Assembly: GCF_018780565.1 (NCBI RefSeq)
Contig: NZ_JADMJN010000010.1
Span: forward strand, 1-64,000
From: Rhodoferax sp.
GTDB lineage: Bacteria > Pseudomonadota > Gammaproteobacteria > Burkholderiales > Burkholderiaceae_C
DNA: 64,000 nucleotides
Direction of reading: 5' to 3'
The stretch's first letter is position 1. Each line of letters opens with the position of its first letter. The position numbers and the translations under genes are program-made. Under the pieces are notes generated by a model. That model had not been told where the DNA came from. It saw only the letters and a program-made list of their open reading frames with translations, and did not search any database. Shown one piece after another: positions 59,396 to 64,000 of the stretch.

Positions 59396-62300
59396 CTACT
59401 CCCCAAACCCGAGCACGTCCACCCGCACGAATGAAGGCTTGAAGGAATCCTTCAATGCCTGCGCATTCTTGGCGGAATCGGCCGCAGACTGGCTCAGCGC
59501 AGCCGTGGTTTTGGAAAGATCGTCACCACCTGTCGTCGCACCCGAAGCCGTTGCAGAGACCGCGCTGGTATCTGCCACTGGCGTGCCGGACGATTTGCCG
59601 GATACAGAGATGTTGTCCGCCCCCTGAACCACAGCAGCCGCGATGTTGAGATTACCTGCGCGAATGCCCGCATCGCCAGCGTTGACAGTGCCTTTGGGGG
59701 CAATCAAATCGACGTCACCAGCCTTGACTCCACCGCTGGATAGCGCGCCGATGCCGCTGCCAGAGGCCGCGCCTTGCAGTTCCTGGGTGACATTGCCCTG
59801 GCTGTCAACCCTGATGATGGGCGCAGGAACCGAGCTTGCTGTCTTCTTGCCTTTTCCGGCGTCGATATCGCCTTCGCTCGACCACAACAGAATATTCCCG
59901 CCACCCACCGTGAGGATGCGCGACTGATTGACCAGAATGTTGTCCCGGGAAAACCCGCGTATGTCGCCAGCTTCTACCGTCACCATTCCCAAGGGACCAC
60001 TGTCTGTCAGACCCACTTCCTGGCCAGTAACAAATTTCTGCGTGGCCAGGACTTCTTTTCGCGTATTGCCCAAACCCACGACCAAGCCTCCGCCCGGGAT
60101 CATGAAGTCGATGTTGCCGCCACGCTCGGTCATGATGCGACTGGCGAAAAGGTTTACCCCGCCCTGGTAATTTTTGAAACTGCCGTCCGGATTTTTTTCG
60201 CTTATTCCGGGAAAAACCAGTTCCAGCGCCGCGTAGCCACGCGCGTAATCCGTCGCATAGGTACTTTCCTGCTTGTTCGAATCGCGCCCGGTGGTGCGCA
60301 ACGCGGTATAAATCATTTCACGCACGCGTCCTCGTTGGCCCTCGGTGTCCAACGCATCCACCGCCCTCACCGCCACCAGCGCGGTACCAGCGTTGAGTCC
60401 GTCATCGCCGGTCAACCAACGCGCTTGCCACAAGGTGGCATCGTCCGTGCTGCCTGCTTCCAGCTTTTCAATAATGCGATCAACCGCTGCGAGGTAATCA
60501 ATCCCCCCCGGGCCCACGCCAGCCGTCAATTGGATGTCTACACCCTCTTTCGGTAACGCGGCGTTGTCAAGCCCCCCCCTGCTCGCAATCCCTGCCGATG
60601 TGCCCAGATCAATACTGTGCCCGGCAGTCACCTCCAGCCGTCCCGGCCCACCGACCCAAATGTAGGAGCCTGCATTTCGGGTGCTGCTTTCCGAGAACAC
60701 TACATCCCGACCAGCCTCGATCCGGCTGATATCCCCTGCGTTGACATGCTGCGTCAAGATGCCGAGATTGCGCACATCCTGGCCGGCGCGCACCCAGACC
60801 GCTTTAGGGAGCGTCAGGCTCGTTGTGTTGGGCATGCCAGCCACATCCCCGGCCACGGCATATACGCGCACCGGCGTTCTGTCACCGGTATGGACCGGAA
60901 CGACAGCATGCATCGTGGCCGTAAGAGCGGGGTTGAACTGAGCAAATTTGATGCCTGGCCTGATCGCATCCGGAATCAGTGCGGGGTCCATGTCGCTCAT
61001 GGTCAGCTTCGTTGGGATGTTGACCGATTTTGCCGCCAGCAAGGTCAAATTCGCCTCGGCCGCTGGACTCAATATGGCCTGCGTGCCGCCTACAGTCACA
61101 TCACCCTGCAAAGCAGTAGCCGATAGGCTGGGCGGCAGATATGAAAGCAGTGCCGTACTGTAATTGGTGTTGCTCCACAAGGAGAGCGGCGTTGTGTATG
61201 CTGTCTGCACCCCCGCCACCGTAGCCGTGCCGGTGACATTGTGCAGGGTCACGTCACCATCCACGCTTTCCATTTTGACCCCACTGTCCTGGCCATAGGT
61301 GGAGAACAGACTCCAGCCCGTACTGGAGCCATTGGCAATGTTGACGTTATTGCCGCTGCCCGACGACTGAACGACCAGGTGCGGATTGATGACAGCATGA
61401 ATGTTGACATCGCCCAGCGCTTGTACCCGCGCCTGCGCATCTCCGAGCGCCAGGATGGTGTAGAGAGGTTTTGCGTTGGCGCCCGTACCCACTTTTTCCC
61501 CGCTGTCCATCCTGCCACCCACCTTGAGATTCAGATTGCCGCGATCAGCGTAATACTGGCCGCCCAACAAATCGCCACCGGTTTCCACCCGAACATCACC
61601 CCCACCGGTTGTGACCAGTTGGGTGGCATTCGGTGTGGCAGCCGCCATGCGGGCCTGAGTGGGCGTGCTGGCGGACACGTTTTCCACCTTGCCGCCCGCC
61701 TTGATGTTCACATTGCCGCCGCCCAACGCGCCCACGCCCTGCTGGAACTGGTCGAAGCGCACCCACCAGGCCGGTTGCACGATATAGGCCGAGCCATCGG
61801 CATTCAACCTGCCCTGACGAAAGAGCCAGTTCGAATAGAGCTGCGTAGATCGCTTGCTACTGCTGATGTCACCCAAAGCTGCCATGCTGACGTCACCACC
61901 ACCTTCACTGAACTGGACAAGGTTCACCGCCCCGCTCGGGTCCGGTGGTGCGGTAAAACCAATCGCCTGATCAGCCAGGCGTCCAGCGGTGTAGATCGCC
62001 GATTTGTTGTCGGCCAACACGATATTTCGACCAGACGCAATACGAATGTCGCCGGTTCCAGTGCGCATCAGTTTGCCAGCGGCAAGTGTCACGTCGGTGC
62101 TACCCGCTTTCACCGCCAACGGATCGGCGGCCGTGCTGTCGGCGCCTGCGATCAGGCGGTAGGACCATGACGGACCACCCAGCAACATAGCAGGACCACT
62201 GACCTTGGGGGTAGACGCATCGTTGTCGTGGTCGTATAGACCGCTTGTGGTCGCCACATCAAAACCGTCTGACAGATTGCTCTTGATGAACAGGTTACCC

Positions 62301-64000
62301 GTCGCGCGGAGTGTCAGCACACCCGGATTTCCGCCCGCGCGACGGGTCGCCAGATTCCAGTCGGTGGCCGCCGTGCCAGTACCCAATGTCAGGTCGCCAG
62401 TAGAACGCACTTCCACGCCGGAGAGGATGTCGAAAGCAGTGGATGCACTCAAGTTGCTGATGATGCTGCTGTGATTGGTCGCAAACGCGTCGTTGTCGGT
62501 GCTGATAGTGGCCAGCGACAGCGTCGTGCCGGCGCTGGCGCCGGTCACAGTCAACGTCGTTTTCCCGCTATACACCTTGACCGCTTCCACCGCCACTGAA
62601 CTTGCACCTGTCACCGTGCTTTGCAGCGCGCTCACCGCCACGTCGGTATCGCCATTGATTCGCGGCGCACGCAACAGCACTTTGCCGCCCTCGCCACCAC
62701 GGCCACCCGCCACATTCAGCGCGCTCCCTGCAGCCAGATTGAGGCTGCCATCGCTGGTGCCAATCTCGATGCGGCCGCCTGTCTTTTCAGCCCCGGTCGA
62801 GACGGCGTCAAGCGTCGCGCCCGCCATGAGGTTCACGTCGTCTTTCGCGAACAGCGCGATGCGCCCGCCACCCTCGCCCGAGGCGTTGAGTTGACCTGCC
62901 ACGTCAAGCCGGCCACTGTCGACTGCAACGTGGATCGCTTTAGCCTGCACCGTATCGGTAGCCGCCACACTCACGTTGTCATCGCGCACGCGCAGCTGAC
63001 GTTCAAAATCAAAGCCACCGCTGTTGAGTGCCGCATTGAGCGCCGAGAAGCTGGCGAGTTTTTTCACATCAACGTCGATCCGCGCGCCGTCCCCGCGTTT
63101 GCCCTCTGCGTCCGCAGTAGACACGCCTTGCACGCTGCCGTCGGCGAGCGTGACCGTACCGTTGACCGCACTGAACATCAGTGTGCCCGCATCACCGCCA
63201 GGTGCAGCTGACACATCCACTCTCGCCCCCGCGGCAATACCCACATTGCCAGCGTCACTCACGAACTCGGCCTTGCCTGCCATGGCAGCGCGGCTCACGT
63301 CAAAGAACTGCACGGTACGTCCGGCGACATCGACCACGGCATCCGCGCCAAGTCTGACATCGCCGCTGCTGGCCGTGAGCTTGACACTACCCGACGGCAG
63401 CACTGCCTGGGCGTTGAAATCCACACTGGTGCCAGCGAGTGCCCATTTCGCGCCAAGCGCGGTGGCCGACACCAGCGCCCGGTCAGCCGTTTGCTGACTC
63501 ACGGTAAGCATGCCGGTGCTGGTCAGCGTTTGATCTGACTTGACGCCGCCGCTGATGCGCGCGACCTTGATCGCAGTTGGCGCGTAAATGGTGGTGTTTG
63601 CAGTCTTGCCGGCGTTTGCACCGACGCCTGCACCCTCGCCAACCATCTCATTGGCAGTGATGCTCACATTGCTGTAGCCCTTGATCGCCTTGTCGCCTTT
63701 GTCCAAGGTGAGCGTGTCGGCAACAATCGCTAACGCGCCATTGCCCATTGTGCCGCCAGCAACAAAATTCACCGACGATGGGTTGGTGACTGTGAGGTTT
63801 TTCGCACGCAGGTTAGCCGTCTTGCCGCTGTTGTCCAGCCCGGCCAGCCCGGCACCTTGCAAGGTAAGGTTTTGCAGTGTCGGCTTGCCACTGGCGTCGA
63901 CGCCGCCGACCTTGACATCGCCGTAAAGATCGAACGTGCTGTAGCTGGTCAGCGCCAGGCTCTTGAGACTGTTCAAACCATCCAGACCGGCCTGCCCGTA
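59396..64000 (-). CDS. Filamentous-hemagglutinin-family giant surface protein (partial; 5' end outside window)
   Basis: The frame is open from the right edge to the stop at 59396, so at least 1,534 C-terminal residues are present; the real start lies beyond 64000. The protein is dominated by beta-helix-type repeats (N/V/T/G-rich, such as GDVRLGADAVVDVAGRTVQF and GGGRIALFAKDDVNLMAGAT). It also has a segment typical of the C-terminal domain of filamentous hemagglutinin family proteins of the DUF3739 type (WWVRFDQFQQGVGALGGGNV). It ends in a short low-complexity tail with FVRVDVLGFGE. It is the first gene of a cluster with an ExbB-type channel, ExbD, TonB and a porin. No TpsB transporter is visible here. 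Surface or secreted location is inferred. Confidence 0.85.
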   Translation of the reverse strand, partial: YGQAGLDGLNSLKSLALTSYSTFDLYGDVKVGGVDASGKPTLQNLTLQGAGLAGLDNSGKTANLRAKNLTVTNPSSVNFVAGGTMGNGALAIVADTLTLDKGDKAIKGYSNVSITANEMVGEGAGVGANAGKTANTTIYAPTAIKVARISGGVKSDQTLTSTGMLTVSQQTADRALVSATALGAKWALAGTSVDFNAQAVLPSGSVKLTASSGDVRLGADAVVDVAGRTVQFFDVSRAAMAGKAEFVSDAGNVGIAAGARVDVSAAPGGDAGTLMFSAVNGTVTLADGSVQGVSTADAEGKRGDGARIDVDVKKLASFSALNAALNSGGFDFERQLRVRDDNVSVAATDTVQAKAIHVAVDSGRLDVAGQLNASGEGGGRIALFAKDDVNLMAGATLDAVSTGAEKTGGRIEIGTSDGSLNLAAGSALNVAGGRGGEGGKVLLRAPRINGDTDVAVSALQSTVTGASSVAVEAVKVYSGKTTLTVTGASAGTTLSLATISTDNDAFATNHSSIISNLSASTAFDILSGVEVRSTGDLTLGTGTAATDWNLATRRAGGNPGVLTLRATGNLFIKSNLSDGFDVATTSGLYDHDNDASTPKVSGPAMLLGGPSWSYRLIAGADSTAADPLAVKAGSTDVTLAAGKLMRTGTGDIRIASGRNIVLADNKSAIYTAGRLADQAIGFTAPPDPSGAVNLVQFSEGGGDVSMAALGDISSSKRSTQLYSNWLFRQGRLNADGSAYIVQPAWWVRFDQFQQGVGALGGGNVNIKAGGKVENVSASTPTQARMAAATPNATQLVTTGGGDVRVETGGDLLGGQYYADRGNLNLKVGGRMDSGEKVGTGANAKPLYTILALGDAQARVQALGDVNIHAVINPHLVVQSSGSGNNVNIANGSSTGWSLFSTYGQDSGVKMESVDGDVTLHNVTGTATVAGVQTAYTTPLSLWSNTNYSTALLSYLPPSLSATALQGDVTVGGTQAILSPAAEANLTLLAAKSVNIPTKLTMSDMDPALIPDAIRPGIKFAQFNPALTATMHAVVPVHTGDRTPVRVYAVAGDVAGMPNTTSLTLPKAVWVRAGQDVRNLGILTQHVNAGDISRIEAGRDVVFSESSTRNAGSYIWVGGPGRLEVTAGHSIDLGTSAGIASRGGLDNAALPKEGVDIQLTAGVGPGGIDYLAAVDRIIEKLEAGSTDDATLWQARWLTGDDGLNAGTALVAVRAVDALDTEGQRGRVREMIYTALRTTGRDSNKQESTYATDYARGYAALELVFPGISEKNPDGSFKNYQGGVNLFASRIMTERGGNIDFMIPGGGLVVGLGNTRKEVLATQKFVTGQEVGLTDSGPLGMVTVEAGDIRGFSRDNILVNQSRILTVGGGNILLWSSEGDIDAGKGKKTASSVPAPIIRVDSQGNVTQELQGAASGSGIGALSSGGVKAGDVDLIAPKGTVNAGDAGIRAGNLNIAAAVVQGADNISVSGKSSGTPVADTSAVSATASGATTGGDDLSKTTAALSQSAADSAKNAQALKDSFKPSFVRVDVLGFGE

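Noticed and set aside
59774..62170. Long plus-strand frames opposite the giant hemagglutinin-like gene
   Set aside because: Antisense to a continuous beta-helix repeat protein; no recognisable domains.
1..64000. tRNA, rRNA, insertion sequences, prophage or attachment sites
   Set aside because: I saw no cloverleaf-type tRNA, rRNA segment, transposase or integrase gene, or terminal repeats with target duplications.

Overview
The window looks like part of the chromosome of a flagellated betaproteobacterium, most likely Burkholderiales/Comamonadaceae (Rhodoferax- or Polaromonas-like). This is inferred from gene content and order (flhDC-motAB-cheYZ, flhB-flhA-flhF-flhG-fliA and flgA-L in one block) and from protein style; no rRNA or other taxonomic marker is present.

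Layout. (1) About 1-6.7 kb, minus strand: a type I secretion locus with an ABC exporter carrying a degenerate C39-like domain, an HlyD adaptor, a long Sel1-repeat protein, and the start of a very repetitive octapeptide-repeat protein that runs off the left edge and is the likely exported substrate. A 390-bp region rich in palindromes precedes the repeat gene. (2) About 6.8-35.1 kb: flagellar genes. fliC1-fliD-fliS-fliT face left. A second flagellin, flhDC, motAB, cheYZ and flhB-flhA-flhF-flhG-like-fliA face right. flgA-flgM-flgN face left, and flgB to flgL plus an HDOD-domain protein face right. The two flagellin genes diverge and share an identical 35-bp leader next to their start codons. A near-consensus sigma-28 promoter precedes flgM, consistent with the anti-sigma feedback loop. 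(3) About 35.2-52.7 kb: metabolic and housekeeping genes. These are a MocR regulator diverging from a LysE exporter, an aminotransferase-PhzF pair, a phosphatase-fold protein, an AEC transporter, a Rep helicase, a phospholipase A, a PaaX-like regulator with an AidB-type acyl-CoA dehydrogenase, a SPOR protein, an Mpo1-like protein, a ketopantoate reductase and an AtuA-family protein. (4) About 53.4 kb to the right edge, minus strand: a seven-gene cluster transcribed in this order: giant filamentous-hemagglutinin-like protein (cut by the window edge), an ExbB-type proton channel fused to a periplasmic DUF2341/LamG-like module, ExbD, a TonB-like protein, a large putative porin, an ankyrin-repeat lipoprotein and a periplasmic coiled-coil protein.

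How the parts fit. The flagellar block carries the usual cascade: FlhDC at the top, the export gate and basal body next, then FliA/FlgM controlling late genes. The two ends of the window each hold a very large surface protein with its own transport or energising machinery. The right-hand cluster is the best candidate for an undescribed system: it joins a Ton-type motor, whose channel subunit has a carbohydrate-binding-like periplasmic domain, to a giant beta-helical adhesin-like protein and a porin, with no TpsB-type secretion partner visible in the window.
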